This document shows, piece after piece, positions 43,000-51,873 of a DNA stretch of 64,000 bases. The stretch comes from Delftia tsuruhatensis. GTDB lineage: Bacteria; Pseudomonadota; Gammaproteobacteria; Burkholderiales; Burkholderiaceae_C. Position 1 is the stretch's first letter; each line of letters begins with the position of its first letter. The notes beneath the pieces are model-generated. The model did no database searches and had not been told where the DNA came from. It saw nothing but the letters and a program-made list of their open reading frames with translations. Both the position numbers and the translations under genes were made by a program. The stretch spans positions 2,088,501 to 2,152,500 of the forward strand of contig NZ_LR813084.1 in the NCBI RefSeq assembly GCF_903815225.1. Reading direction: 5' to 3'.

Positions 43000-44361
43000 A
43001 TGCATGCCATGGTGAATCCAACGGTATTGGCGGGAATGGCCCCCGCCCGTTTTCCCTCTTTTTCGCGCAAGGCCCTGCAAGGCGCGATCTGCGGCCTTGC
43101 GCTGGGCTGGAGCGCCGGCGCGTCGGCGCAGGCCGCGCCTGCCGAGGCGCCGGCCGGCGCGGCCGTGTCCGCTTTGGTGAATGCGCAGAGCCTGCCCCGG
43201 CTGAGCCTGAACGAGGTTGTCCGCGCCGTGCTGGAGCACAACCCCGACCTGCGCGCCGTGGAGCAGTCGCGGACCACGGCGCGTGCAGGTGTGCTGAGTG
43301 CATCGGCCCTGCCCAATCCCAGGCTCGAGTGGAACCAGGGCCGCAACAGTGCCCGGGTACCGGGTGCTGCCGCCGGCACGGTGCAGGGGTGGGCCGTGGC
43401 CCTGCCCATCGAAAACCCGGCGGTGCGTGGCGCGCGTGTCGAGGCGGCCAAGGCGGGGGAGGAAGGCTCGGTCCATTTCGTGGCCACCACGCGCAACGCG
43501 CTGGTGGCCCAGGTACGCCTGCGTGCCTACGAGATGGTGCTGCGCGAGGCCGAGGTCGAGGCCGCGAGGGACGCCGTGCGCCTGCTGGAGCAGGCGCATG
43601 AGCGGGTTCGCGTGCGTGTGGACAGTGGCGAGGCGGCGCGCTACGAAATCATCAAGGCCGATGCCGAGATCATCCAGGCACGCCAGCTGGAGCAGACCGC
43701 GCGCCTGCGCGCCGAGCAGGCGCAGCTGACGCTGGGTCGCCTGGCCGCCGGCCAGTTGCCCGTGCGCTTTAGCCTCGATGTCTCGCTGGAGGACCCGCTG
43801 CGCATCGAGGACATGGGTGAGATCGACCCCATGGCGCATCCCGAATTGCGCCAGCTCAAGGCCGAGGTCGAGCGTGCCCAGGCCCGCCTGGATGGCGCCA
43901 AGGCGGCGCGCTGGCCGGGCGTGGAACTGCGCTACGGGCAGACGCGCGAGCCCGACGTGCGGCTCAACACCGTGGGGGTGAGCATCCAGATTCCCTTGCT
44001 GGACCAGCAGCGAGGCCCCATCGACGAGGCGGCCTCCGAGCTGGAGCGCGCAAGACTGCAGCTGGAGGGGCGCCAGATCGAGCTGCGCCAGCAGACGCTG
44101 CAGGCCTGGAAGGAGCTGGAGATGGCGCGCCTGCGCACCCAGGCGCTGAGCCAGGGCTCGGTGCGCGAGGCCGAATCGGCGCTGCGTGTGGCCGAGGCCG
44201 CCTACCGCTTCGGCGAGCGCGGCATCCTGGACGTGCTCGATGCGCAGCGCGTGCTGCGCTCCATCCGCGCCGACCTGCTCGATGCGCGCTACCAGCTGCA
44301 GGCCGCGCGCATCCAGCTCGAATACCTCGCGGGCCGCTACGACGACCCGGCCGCGCTGTGA
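43000..44361 (+). CDS. Heavy-metal efflux outer-membrane factor (CzcC/TolC family)
   Basis: Outer-membrane channel subunit of a tripartite RND pump. About 453 residues with a signal region (CGLALGWSAGASAQAAP) and two OEP repeats: LSLNEVVRAVLEHNPDLRAV (~65) with VLSASALPNPRLEWNQGR, and later MAHPELRQLKAEVERAQARL with YRFGERGILDVLDAQRVL. These are the alpha-barrel repeats of CzcC-type proteins. Start is uncertain: GTG 42991, ATG 43000 and ATG 43009 are in frame and none has a good ribosome-binding site. The adaptor follows after 41 bases. Confidence 0.88.
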   Translation: MHAMVNPTVLAGMAPARFPSFSRKALQGAICGLALGWSAGASAQAAPAEAPAGAAVSALVNAQSLPRLSLNEVVRAVLEHNPDLRAVEQSRTTARAGVLSASALPNPRLEWNQGRNSARVPGAAAGTVQGWAVALPIENPAVRGARVEAAKAGEEGSVHFVATTRNALVAQVRLRAYEMVLREAEVEAARDAVRLLEQAHERVRVRVDSGEAARYEIIKADAEIIQARQLEQTARLRAEQAQLTLGRLAAGQLPVRFSLDVSLEDPLRIEDMGEIDPMAHPELRQLKAEVERAQARLDGAKAARWPGVELRYGQTREPDVRLNTVGVSIQIPLLDQQRGPIDEAASELERARLQLEGRQIELRQQTLQAWKELEMARLRTQALSQGSVREAESALRVAEAAYRFGERGILDVLDAQRVLRSIRADLLDARYQLQAARIQLEYLAGRYDDPAAL

Positions 44362-44402
44362 AGCGCGCCCACCCTGCCTCACCTCCGAACTCAGAAACAA
44401 AC

Positions 44403-45620
44403 ATGTCCTTGACTATGCAATCGAAGAACATTGCCACAGGCGCCCGCAGCAGCACGCTGCTGCACTCGATGGCCCTGGCCGGCCTGCTGGCCGCGACCCT
44501 GGCGCTGAGCGCCTGCGGCAAGAACGAGGAAGCTGCCGCGACGGCTGCGCCTGCTTCAGCCACGGCCCAGGAGCAGGATCCGCTGGAGGTGCGAGTCACC
44601 GCCGAGATGGCGCCCAACTTCGCGGCCAGTCCCGTGGCCAAGGCGCAGATAGCGCCACTGCAGGAGGTGTCCGGCCGCATCGAGGCCAATGAGCGCCAGG
44701 TGGCCCGCATCGGCGCGGCGGTCACGGGCCGCGTGGCTGAGGTGCTGGTCGAGGTGGGCGATCGCGTGCGTCCCGGCCAGGTGCTGGCCCGCGTGGCCAG
44801 CCCCGAGCTGACCACGGCCCAGCTCGCCTACCTGCGCGCGCACTCTGCAGCCATGCTGGCCGAGCGCGGCGTGGAACGGGCGCGCCAGCTGATCGCCGCC
44901 GACGTCATCGGCTCGGCCGAGCTGCTGCGCCGTGAATCCGAGCTGGCCATCGCGCGTGCCGAGCAGCGTGCGGCCGGCGACCAGTTGCGCCTGATCGGTA
45001 TTCCCGACAGCGCCATTGCCCAGCTGCGCGACAAAGGCACGTTGCAATCGCATGCGGCCGTGCTGTCCACGGGGGCCGGCGTGGTGATCGAGCGCAAGGT
45101 CAGCGCAGGGCAGGTGGCGCAGCCCGGTGATCCGCTGTTCACCGTGGCCGACCTGGCCACCGTCTGGGTGGTGGGCGCCATCCCCGAGCAGATGGCCAGC
45201 GGCGTGCGCGCCGGCCAGTCGGTGGAGATCGCGGTACCTGCGCTGGGCGAGCGCACCCTGTCCGGCCAGATCATCCATGTCGGCGACACCGTGACGCCCG
45301 AGACGCGCACGGTGACCATCCGCACCCAGGTGGACAACCCCGAGCGTGACCTCAAGCCCCAGATGCTGGCCACCATGCGCATCCAGGGCGAGTCGCGCGA
45401 ACTGCTGGCCGTGCCCGCCGATGCCGTGGTGCGCGAAAACGACCGCGACCATGTCTTCGTCCGCAAGGGCGAGAACCACTACCGCCTCACGCCCGTGGAA
45501 CTGGGCGCCGCCAGCGGCGGCATGCGTCCCGTGAACAAGGGCCTGGCCGAGGGCGCGGTCATCGTCACCACCGGTGCCTTCCACCTGAACAACGAGCGCA
45601 AGCGCGCCGAGCTGGAGTAA
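44403..45620 (+). CDS. RND efflux membrane-fusion protein (CzcB/CusB family), lipoprotein
   Basis: Periplasmic adaptor joining the pump to the outer-membrane channel. 405 residues. A lipoprotein signal ends LALSAC-GKNEEAA. Then barrel-sandwich segments (VSGRIEANERQVARIGAAVT, GRVAEVLVEVGDRVRPGQVL), an alpha hairpin (~140-190), and the beta barrel with TVADLATVWVVGAIPEQMAS and VTPETRTVTIRTQVDNPERD. No His-rich metal-binding N-terminus is present, unlike CzcB. ATG 44403 begins the signal. Ends 4 bases before the pump gene. Confidence 0.92.
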   Translation: MSLTMQSKNIATGARSSTLLHSMALAGLLAATLALSACGKNEEAAATAAPASATAQEQDPLEVRVTAEMAPNFAASPVAKAQIAPLQEVSGRIEANERQVARIGAAVTGRVAEVLVEVGDRVRPGQVLARVASPELTTAQLAYLRAHSAAMLAERGVERARQLIAADVIGSAELLRRESELAIARAEQRAAGDQLRLIGIPDSAIAQLRDKGTLQSHAAVLSTGAGVVIERKVSAGQVAQPGDPLFTVADLATVWVVGAIPEQMASGVRAGQSVEIAVPALGERTLSGQIIHVGDTVTPETRTVTIRTQVDNPERDLKPQMLATMRIQGESRELLAVPADAVVRENDRDHVFVRKGENHYRLTPVELGAASGGMRPVNKGLAEGAVIVTTGAFHLNNERKRAELE

Positions 45621-45624
45621 GCCC

Positions 45625-48600
45625 ATGATCTCTTCCATGATCCGGGCCGCCCTGAGCCAGCGACTCATCGTGATCGTTCTCTCGCTCGTGCTGTGCGGAT
45701 TCGGCCTGCGCGCGGCGATGCATCTGTCGGTCGACGCCTTCCCCGACGTCACCAATGTCCAGGTCCAGGTGGCTACCGAGGCGCCGGGCCGCTCGCCCGA
45801 GGAGATCGAGCGTTTCGTGACCGTGCCGCTGGAAATCGCCATGACCGGCATGCCGGGCCTGGTGGAGATGCGCTCGCTCAACAAGAGCGGCCTGTCCATC
45901 ATCACCCTGGTCTTCACCGATGCCACCGACGTGTACTTCGCGCGCCAGCTCGTCACCGAGCGGCTGATGGAGGTCACCCCGCGCATGCCCGAGGGCATCA
46001 TCCCCGTGCTGGGGCCGGTGTCCACGGGCCTGGGTGAGGTCTACCAGTACACGCTGGAACACCCCGACGACGGCAAGCGCGCCCTCACCCCCGAGGAGCT
46101 GACCGAGCGCCGCACCATCCAGGACTGGGTGGCGCGACCGCTGCTGCGCTCCATCCCCGGCGTGGCCGAGATCAACTCCCAGGGCGGCTACGTCAAACAG
46201 TACCAGGTGGAGGTCGATCCGGGCCGGCTGCGCCACTACGGCCTGTCGGTGCGCCAGGTGGTCCAGGCCATCGCCGACAACAATGCCAACGCCAGCGGCG
46301 GCATCCTGCCCCAGGTCACCGAGCAGTACCTGATCCGCGCCGTGGGCCTGATACAGACGCTGGACGACATCGCCAACATCGTGCTCAAGGAGCAAGGCGG
46401 TGTGCCGGTCTTCGTGCGCGACGTGGCCGAGGTCCGGCTGGGTGCCGAAGTGCGGCAGGGCGCCATCATCAAGGGCGGCTACACCGAAGGTGTCTCAGGC
46501 ATCGTGCTGATGATGCGCGGCGGCAACGCCAAGGAAGTGGTCACGCGCGTGAAGGAGCGCGTGAGCGAGATCAACGCCAAGGGCATGCTGCCCGGCGGCC
46601 TGCAGATCGTTCCCTACTATGACCGTACCGACCTGGTCGATTCGGCGCTGTGGACCGTGGGCAAGGTGCTGATCGAAGGCATCCTGCTGGTGGTCGTGGT
46701 GCTGTTCATCTTCCTGGGCGACGTGCGCTCCAGCCTGATCGTGGTGGCCACGCTGATCATCACGCCGCTGACCACCTTCATCATGATGAACCGCTGGGGC
46801 ATCTCGGCCAACCTGATGTCGCTGGGAGGGCTCGCCATCGCCATCGGCCTCATGGTGGATGCCACGGTGGTGGTGGTGGAGAACGTGTTCCACAAGCTCG
46901 GCCAGGCCGGCGACAGCATGGGCGCCCGCGTGCGCACCGTGCTGTCGGCCACCACCGAGGTGGCCACGCCTACCATCTTCGGCATCGCCATCATCATCCT
47001 GGTGTTCCTGCCGCTGATGACGCTGCAGGGCATCGAGGGCAAGATGTTCGGCCCGCTGGCGCTGACGATCGCCATCTCGCTGGCCGTGTCGCTGGCGGTG
47101 TCGCTGTTCCTGTCGCCGGTGCTGTGCTCGTACTTCCTCAAGGGCGGCGCCGACCACGACACACGGCTGATCGCCTTCCTCAAGCGCCACTACCTGCGCC
47201 TGCTGGACCTGGCCACCGCGCGCAACCGGGCCACGCTGGCCGTGGCCGTGGCCCTGCTGTTGGGCTCGCTGGGCCTGTTCCCGCTGCTGGGCAAGTCCTT
47301 CATGCCGACCATGAAGGAGGGCGCCCTGACGCCGCAGATCAACCGCGTGCCCAGCATCTCGCTGGACGAGTCCATCCGCATGGAAATGGCGGCGATGAAG
47401 GCCGTGGCCGAAGTGCCTGGCGTGCTCAGCGTGGTCTCCAAGCTGGGGCGTGGCGAATCGCCGGCCGACCCCGCAGGCCCCAACGAGTCCGATCCCATCG
47501 TGCTGCTGGACCCCGAGTCTGACCGCACCCAGGACGAGATCGACGAGGACATCCGCCAGCGCCTGTCCACCATTCCCGGCGTGCAGATCGTGCTGTCCCA
47601 GCCGATCTCCGAACGTGTGGACGAGATGGTCACGGGCGTGCGCTCGCAGGTGGCGATCAAGGTCTTCGGCGACGAACTCACCGAGCTGCGCGACGTCTCC
47701 GAGCAGGTCGCCCGCATCCTGAAAAGCGTGCCGGGCAGCGCCGACATCCGCGTCGAGCGCCTCTCGGGCCAGCAGGCGCTCACGGTGGACATCGACCGCA
47801 AGGCCATCGCCCGCCATGGCCTGAACGTCACCGATGTGCAGGGCGTGATCGAGTCGGCCATCGGCGGCAAGGAAGTCACCACGGTCTACGAGGGCGAGCG
47901 CCGCTACAACGTGGTCGTGCGCTTCCCAGAGCCTTTCCGCGGCTCGCCGGCGGCCATCGGCGCCACCTTGCTGACCACCAGCACCGGCGCCCAGGTGCCT
48001 CTGAGCAGCGTGGCCCGCATCGAACTCGTGGACGGCCCGGCCCAGATCAGCCGCGAAAGCGGCAAACGCCGCGTGGTGGTGGGCGCCAACGTGGAAGGGC
48101 GCGACCTGGGCGGCTTCGTCGCCGAGGTGCAGCAGCGCATCGACCGCGAGGTGCAATTGCCCGATGGCTACTACTTCATCTATGGCGGCCAGTTCGAGAA
48201 CATGGAGCGCGCCATGGGCACGCTGCAGGTTATCGTGCCGTTGACCATCGTTGCCATCTTCTTCCTGCTGTTCCTGCTGTTCAACTCGGTCAAGCTGGCC
48301 GGGCTGATCATCCTGGTGCTGCCGTTCGCATCCATCGGCGGGTTGATCGGCCTGTTCGTCACGGGCGAGTACGTGAGCGTGCCGGCCTCGGTGGGCTTCA
48401 TCGCGCTGTGGGGCATCGCCGTGCTCAACGGCGTGGTGCTGGTCACCTGCATCCGCAAGCTGCGCGAGGACGGCATGGACGTAGCCCAGGCCGTGCGCGA
48501 GGGCTGCGTGCAGCGATTCCGCCCCGTGATGATGACGGCCACCGTGGCCCTGCTGGGCCTGGTGCCCTTCCTGTTCGCCACCGGGCCCGGCTCGGAGGTG

Positions 48601-48714
48601 CAGCGCCCGCTGGCCATCGTGGTGATCGGCGGCCTGATCTCGTCCACCCTGCTGACGCTGGTGGTGTTGCCCACCCTGTACCGCTGGTTTGATGAAAAAC
48701 CGCTGGAAGCCTGA
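45625..48714 (+). CDS. Heavy-metal efflux RND transporter (CzcA/CusA family)
   Basis: A 1,029-residue inner-membrane proton-driven pump with twelve membrane helices in two halves and large periplasmic loops. It begins MIRAALSQRLIVIVLSLVLC and has FPDVTNVQVQVATEAPGRSP, a heavy-metal-RND hallmark. Helix 4 reads LAIAIGLMVDATVVVVENVF: it has the second Asp and the Glu-Asn, but Ala replaces the first Asp of the DFG-x3-D motif of true CzcA, and resembles CusA-type pumps instead. The metal therefore cannot be assumed to be Co/Zn/Cd. A PII-like gene follows after 17 bases. Confidence 0.93.
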   Translation: MISSMIRAALSQRLIVIVLSLVLCGFGLRAAMHLSVDAFPDVTNVQVQVATEAPGRSPEEIERFVTVPLEIAMTGMPGLVEMRSLNKSGLSIITLVFTDATDVYFARQLVTERLMEVTPRMPEGIIPVLGPVSTGLGEVYQYTLEHPDDGKRALTPEELTERRTIQDWVARPLLRSIPGVAEINSQGGYVKQYQVEVDPGRLRHYGLSVRQVVQAIADNNANASGGILPQVTEQYLIRAVGLIQTLDDIANIVLKEQGGVPVFVRDVAEVRLGAEVRQGAIIKGGYTEGVSGIVLMMRGGNAKEVVTRVKERVSEINAKGMLPGGLQIVPYYDRTDLVDSALWTVGKVLIEGILLVVVVLFIFLGDVRSSLIVVATLIITPLTTFIMMNRWGISANLMSLGGLAIAIGLMVDATVVVVENVFHKLGQAGDSMGARVRTVLSATTEVATPTIFGIAIIILVFLPLMTLQGIEGKMFGPLALTIAISLAVSLAVSLFLSPVLCSYFLKGGADHDTRLIAFLKRHYLRLLDLATARNRATLAVAVALLLGSLGLFPLLGKSFMPTMKEGALTPQINRVPSISLDESIRMEMAAMKAVAEVPGVLSVVSKLGRGESPADPAGPNESDPIVLLDPESDRTQDEIDEDIRQRLSTIPGVQIVLSQPISERVDEMVTGVRSQVAIKVFGDELTELRDVSEQVARILKSVPGSADIRVERLSGQQALTVDIDRKAIARHGLNVTDVQGVIESAIGGKEVTTVYEGERRYNVVVRFPEPFRGSPAAIGATLLTTSTGAQVPLSSVARIELVDGPAQISRESGKRRVVVGANVEGRDLGGFVAEVQQRIDREVQLPDGYYFIYGGQFENMERAMGTLQVIVPLTIVAIFFLLFLLFNSVKLAGLIILVLPFASIGGLIGLFVTGEYVSVPASVGFIALWGIAVLNGVVLVTCIRKLREDGMDVAQAVREGCVQRFRPVMMTATVALLGLVPFLFATGPGSEVQRPLAIVVIGGLISSTLLTLVVLPTLYRWFDEKPLEA

Positions 48715-48731
48715 TCCAAGGAGGTGAATCC

Positions 48732-49067
48732 ATGACGATGAAGGAAATCCGCGCCATCGTGCGTCCCAGCCGCCTGGAGCGCCTGCGCGATGCGCTGCGC
48801 GCCATTCCCAACTTCCCGGGCGTGACGCTGTTCCGCGCCGAGGGCTTCACGGCCCCTGCCGCCATCGACAAGCGCAGTGTCAAGGAGGAGTTGACCGACT
48901 TCTCCGACAAGATCATGGTCTGCGTGCTGGCCGAAGCAGCCATGGTCGAGCCCATCCGCGCTGCCATCACCTCGGCCTGTCACTCGGGACAGGTCGGTGA
49001 CGGCCTGGTCTGGGTGGTGGATATCGCCGAGATCCACCGCATCCGCGACGGGCAGAGCCTGCCCTGA
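48732..49067 (+). CDS. PII-like signalling protein linked to metal efflux
   Basis: A 111-residue protein with the ferredoxin-like PII fold: MKEIRAIVRPSRLERLRDAL, GVTLFRAEGF, KIMVCVLAEAAMVEPIRAAI, and the end GDGLVWVVDIAEIHRIRDGQ, the PII B/C-loop strand. The T-loop region (DKRSVKEELTDFSD) lacks the uridylylated tyrosine motif of GlnB/GlnK. It fits the subgroup described next to heavy-metal RND genes (PII-NG, from memory). AAGGAGG precedes the ATG, 17 bases after the pump stop. Likely a trimeric sensor or modulator of the pump; ligand unknown. Confidence 0.82.
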   Translation: MTMKEIRAIVRPSRLERLRDALRAIPNFPGVTLFRAEGFTAPAAIDKRSVKEELTDFSDKIMVCVLAEAAMVEPIRAAITSACHSGQVGDGLVWVVDIAEIHRIRDGQSLP

Positions 49068-49080
49068 AGGGCTGCTGGCA

Positions 49081-49119
49081 CCGGAATGCAGGGCGACATA
49101 AAAAAGTCATGCATTCCGG
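49081..49119 (+). terminator. Hairpin after the metal efflux operon
   Basis: CCGGAATGCA (49081-49090) and its exact complement TGCATTCCGG (49110-49119) with a 19-base loop, then TTTTG. Probably ends the efflux/PII transcript before the next tRNA group. Confidence 0.65.
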
Positions 49120-49188
49120 TTTTGAGCCCAAAACGCTGTGCTACAATTTTTGAATCGCAGCAACGAAGCAGTGCAACGTTGCAGCAAA

Positions 49189-49264
<76 letters not shown>

Positions 49265-49300
49265 AAATTGAGACTTGGGTTTTACGCAAGTTCTAGGATT

Positions 49301-49376
49301 GACCCTATCGTCTAGAGGCCTAGGACATCACCCTTTCACGGTGAGTACCGGGGTTCGAATCCCCGTAGGGTCGCCA
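49301..49376 (+). tRNA. tRNA-Glu (TTC), fourth copy
   Basis: Same 76-base tRNA-Glu as at 41377, with the same 36-base spacer from tRNA-Ala as in the first block. Confidence 0.95.
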
Positions 49377-49420
49377 AGTTTGCAGCACTTGGCTCGCAAG
49401 AGCGCAAAAGCTGTCTGCCA

Positions 49421-49497
49421 GGAGTGGTAGTTCAGTTGGTTAGAATACCGGCCTGTCACGCCGGGGGTCGCGGGTTCGAGTCCCGTCCACTCCGCCA
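49421..49497 (+). tRNA. tRNA-Asp (GTC), fourth copy
   Basis: Same 77-base tRNA-Asp as at 41497, with the same 44-base spacer from tRNA-Glu. Confidence 0.95.
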
Positions 49498-49534
49498 GAT
49501 TTCCTGCATGGCCATGTTCACATGCAGCAAAAAA

Positions 49535-49556
49535 AGCCACCGCAAGGTGGCTTTTT
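49535..49556 (+). terminator. Terminator of the second tRNA array
   Basis: AGCCACC-GCAA-GGTGGCT-TTTT, the same hairpin as at 42191. Confidence 0.9.
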
Positions 49557-49637
49557 GCGTTGGCCGGGTGCCGCAGGCCGTGGCAGGCAAGGTCGCATCC
49601 AGTGCGCCCGCCTGGGGCAGGCCGGCGCAGGGCTGGC

Positions 49638-50396
49638 TCAGCGCGGCGCCAGGCGGATGGCACCGTCCAGGCGGATCACCTCGCCATTGAGCATGTCGTT
49701 GTCCAGGATGTGGCGCACCAGCTTGGCATAGTCCTGGGGCGTGCCCAGGCGGCTGGGGAAGGGCACGCCGGCGGCCAGCGCATCCTGCACTTCCTGGGGC
49801 ATGCCGAACAGCATGGGCGTGCCGAAGATGCCGGGCGCGATGGTCATGTTGCGGATGCCGTTGCGTGCCAGGTCGCGCGCGATGGGCAGCGTCATGCCGA
49901 CCACGCCACCCTTGGAGGCGGCGTAGGCGGCCTGGCCGATCTGCCCATCGTAGGCTGCCACGCTGGCCGTGGAGATCAGCACGCCGCGCTCGCCCGTGTT
50001 TTCGGGCTCGTTGGCCGACATGGCGGCGGCGGCTAGGCGGATCATGTTGAAGCTGCCGATGAGGTTGACCGTGATGGTCTTGGAGAACAACGCCAGATTG
50101 TGCGCTCCACTCTTGCCCACGGTCTTTTCGGCCGGAGCGATGCCCGCGCAGTTGACCAGGCCGGCCAGCTTGCCCAGGCCCACGGACTTGTCCACCACGG
50201 CCTGGCCGTCGGCTTCCTGGCTTACATCGCATTTCACGAAGACGCCACCGATCTCGCGGGCCACGGCCTCGCCCTTGTCCGCCTGCATGTCGGCGATCAC
50301 GACCTTGCCGCCTTCGGCCGCCAGCATGCGTGCCGTGCCTTCGCCCAGGCCCGAAGCGCCGCCGGTGACGATGAATACCCTGTCCTTGATCTGCAT
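49638..50396 (-). CDS. 3-hydroxyacyl-CoA dehydrogenase, SDR type (type II-like)
   Basis: A 252-residue short-chain dehydrogenase resembling type II 3-hydroxyacyl-CoA dehydrogenase (HSD17B10-like), which oxidises 3-hydroxyacyl-CoA with NAD+ in fatty or branched-chain amino acid breakdown. Cofactor motif [10 protein letters not shown] (11-20), [15 protein letters not shown], active-site serine ISTAS, Y158-x3-K162 in AAYAASKGG, and [11 protein letters not shown] are visible. A near-perfect LiuR-type palindrome lies 26 bases upstream, supporting a role in branched-chain amino acid catabolism. Confidence 0.9.
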   Translation of the reverse strand: MQIKDRVFIVTGGASGLGEGTARMLAAEGGKVVIADMQADKGEAVAREIGGVFVKCDVSQEADGQAVVDKSVGLGKLAGLVNCAGIAPAEKTVGKSGAHNLALFSKTITVNLIGSFNMIRLAAAAMSANEPENTGERGVLISTASVAAYDGQIGQAAYAASKGGVVGMTLPIARDLARNGIRNMTIAPGIFGTPMLFGMPQEVQDALAAGVPFPSRLGTPQDYAKLVRHILDNDMLNGEVIRLDGAIRLAPR

Positions 50397-50421
50397 GGAA
50401 TGTCTCCTTGGTTGTCTGACG

Positions 50422-50437
50422 TTGACGTAAACGTAAA
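50422..50437. promoter_or_regulatory. LiuR-like operator before the SDR gene
   Basis: TTGACGTAAACGTAAA, an inverted repeat (TTGACGT/ACGTAAA) matching from memory the LiuR motif reported for branched-chain amino acid and fatty acid genes of proteobacteria. It is 26 bases upstream of the minus-strand start. LiuR itself is not in the window. Confidence 0.6.
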
Positions 50438-50483
50438 TTCCAAATTATGCATGCAGCCTGGCCGCCACCATGTCGCGCCCAAG

Positions 50484-50512
50484 AAAAAGCCCGGCCGAAA
50501 CGGGCCGGGCTT
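50484..50512 (-). terminator. Terminator of the Fe(III)-type binding protein gene
   Basis: AAGCCCGGCC and GGCCGGGCTT form a 10-bp stem; on the minus strand a T run follows. It is 43 bases past the stop at 50556. Confidence 0.85.
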
Positions 50513-50555
50513 GCAGGGGCGGCGCAGAAGCGGGTGGCCCCTCGGGCGTGCCTGC

Positions 50556-51602
50556 CTATTGGAACCCTGCGCGATCCAGCATCTGCTGGACCTTGGTCAT
50601 GTTCTTGCCCACGGCCGTGATCGGGATGGTCTCGCTCTTGAAGGGCTTGCCGCCCGTCATCTCCTTGAGCGCGGGGTTGTCCAGCTCCACGCCCTTGGCG
50701 GCCGGCCATTCGTTGTTGCCGTTGGCGAAATAGTTCTGGGCCGCCGGGCTGGCCAGGTATTCGAGGAACTTGACGGCGTTGTCCTTGTTCTTGGCATGGC
50801 GGGCGATGGCGCCACCGGCGATGTTCAGATGGGTACCCCAGCTCGACTGGTTGGGGAAGACCACGCCGATCTTGCCGACCACGGCCTGGTCCTCGGGCTT
50901 GCCGGAGCGCATCATGCGTGCCAGGTAGTAGCTGTTGGTCACGCCGATGGTGCATTCACCCGAGGCCACGGCCTTGATCTGGTCGGTGTCGCCACCCTTG
51001 GGCGGACGGGCCAGGTTGGCCTTCATGCCCTGGATCCACGCCTCGGCCTTCTGATCACCCATGTGCTCGACCACGGTGCCGAACAGGCTGAGGTTGTAGG
51101 GGTGCGAGCCCGAGCGGATGCACAACTGGCCCTTGAACCTGGGGTCGGCCAGCGATTCGTAGTTCTGCACGTCGGTCGGCTGGACCTTGGCCTTGTTGTA
51201 GACGATGACGCGGGCGCGCGTGGACAGGCCGAACCAGCTGATGCCGTCGGCCGTGGGCTGGGCGCGCAGATTGGAGGGGATGGCATCTTCCAGCACCTTG
51301 GAGTGGATGGGCTGGAACAGGCCATCGACTTCGCCGCGGTACAGGCGGGCGGCATCGACGAGCAGGATGACGTCGGCCGGAGATGCCTGGCCCTCGGCCT
51401 TCAGGCGCGCGATGATGCCGGCGTCGTCGCCATCCACGCGGTTGATCTTGATGCCGGTGGCCTTGGTGAAGCCGTTGTACAGCTCCTCGTCCGTGGAGTA
51501 GTGGCGCGCGGAGTAGAGGTTGACGACCTGGGTGTCGGCAAGGGCTGTGCCGGCGGCCACCAGGGCGCATGCGGTGAACAGGGCTTTCAGGGATTTCGAC
51601 AT
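50556..51602 (-). CDS. Fe(III) ABC transporter substrate-binding protein (FbpA/FutA-like)
   Basis: A 348-residue periplasmic binding protein. The signal peptide MSKSLKALFTACALVAAGTA ends at ALA-DTQ and sets ATG 51602. The mature protein starts QVVNLYSARHYSTDEELYNG, with the tyrosine-rich iron-site residues of FbpA/FutA, and has the paired tyrosines in TNSYYLARM that bind Fe(III). No permease or ATPase is adjacent, so it must work with a transporter encoded elsewhere. Contrast the protein at 2032, which lacks the tyrosine pair. Confidence 0.9.
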   Translation of the reverse strand: MSKSLKALFTACALVAAGTALADTQVVNLYSARHYSTDEELYNGFTKATGIKINRVDGDDAGIIARLKAEGQASPADVILLVDAARLYRGEVDGLFQPIHSKVLEDAIPSNLRAQPTADGISWFGLSTRARVIVYNKAKVQPTDVQNYESLADPRFKGQLCIRSGSHPYNLSLFGTVVEHMGDQKAEAWIQGMKANLARPPKGGDTDQIKAVASGECTIGVTNSYYLARMMRSGKPEDQAVVGKIGVVFPNQSSWGTHLNIAGGAIARHAKNKDNAVKFLEYLASPAAQNYFANGNNEWPAAKGVELDNPALKEMTGGKPFKSETIPITAVGKNMTKVQQMLDRAGFQ

Positions 51603-51713
51603 GAAGACGGGCCTCTCTTTTGATGGCAAAGCGCGATGATAGGCCAGACGCGAATCGTTCTTAATAAAGGAGAGGGCGCCAAAGGGCCTATGCATCGCCG
51701 GTGAATTCGGGCG

Positions 51714-51742
51714 AAAAAAAACCCAGTCCTCGGACTGGGTTT
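51714..51742 (-). terminator. Terminator of the phasin gene
   Basis: AAACCCAGTCC-TC-GGACTGGGTTT, an 11-bp perfect stem; the A run before it on the plus strand is the T tract for minus-strand transcription from the phasin gene. Confidence 0.88.
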
Positions 51743-51873
51743 GAAAGGATCCAGAAACGGGGGTTTCGAGAGGATCCAAGGAGACAACTGGTCAGGTCTT
51801 GCGACCCGGGATGCATGCAATTATGCGGGTAATCACTGATTCTTGCACACGGCGCCGTTGTAAGACGGAGGGC

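Noticed and set aside
51640..51665. A possible Fur box upstream of the Fe(III)-type binding protein
   Set aside because: The AT-rich stretch CGAATCGTTCTTAATAAAGG matches the Fur consensus poorly; not enough to call.
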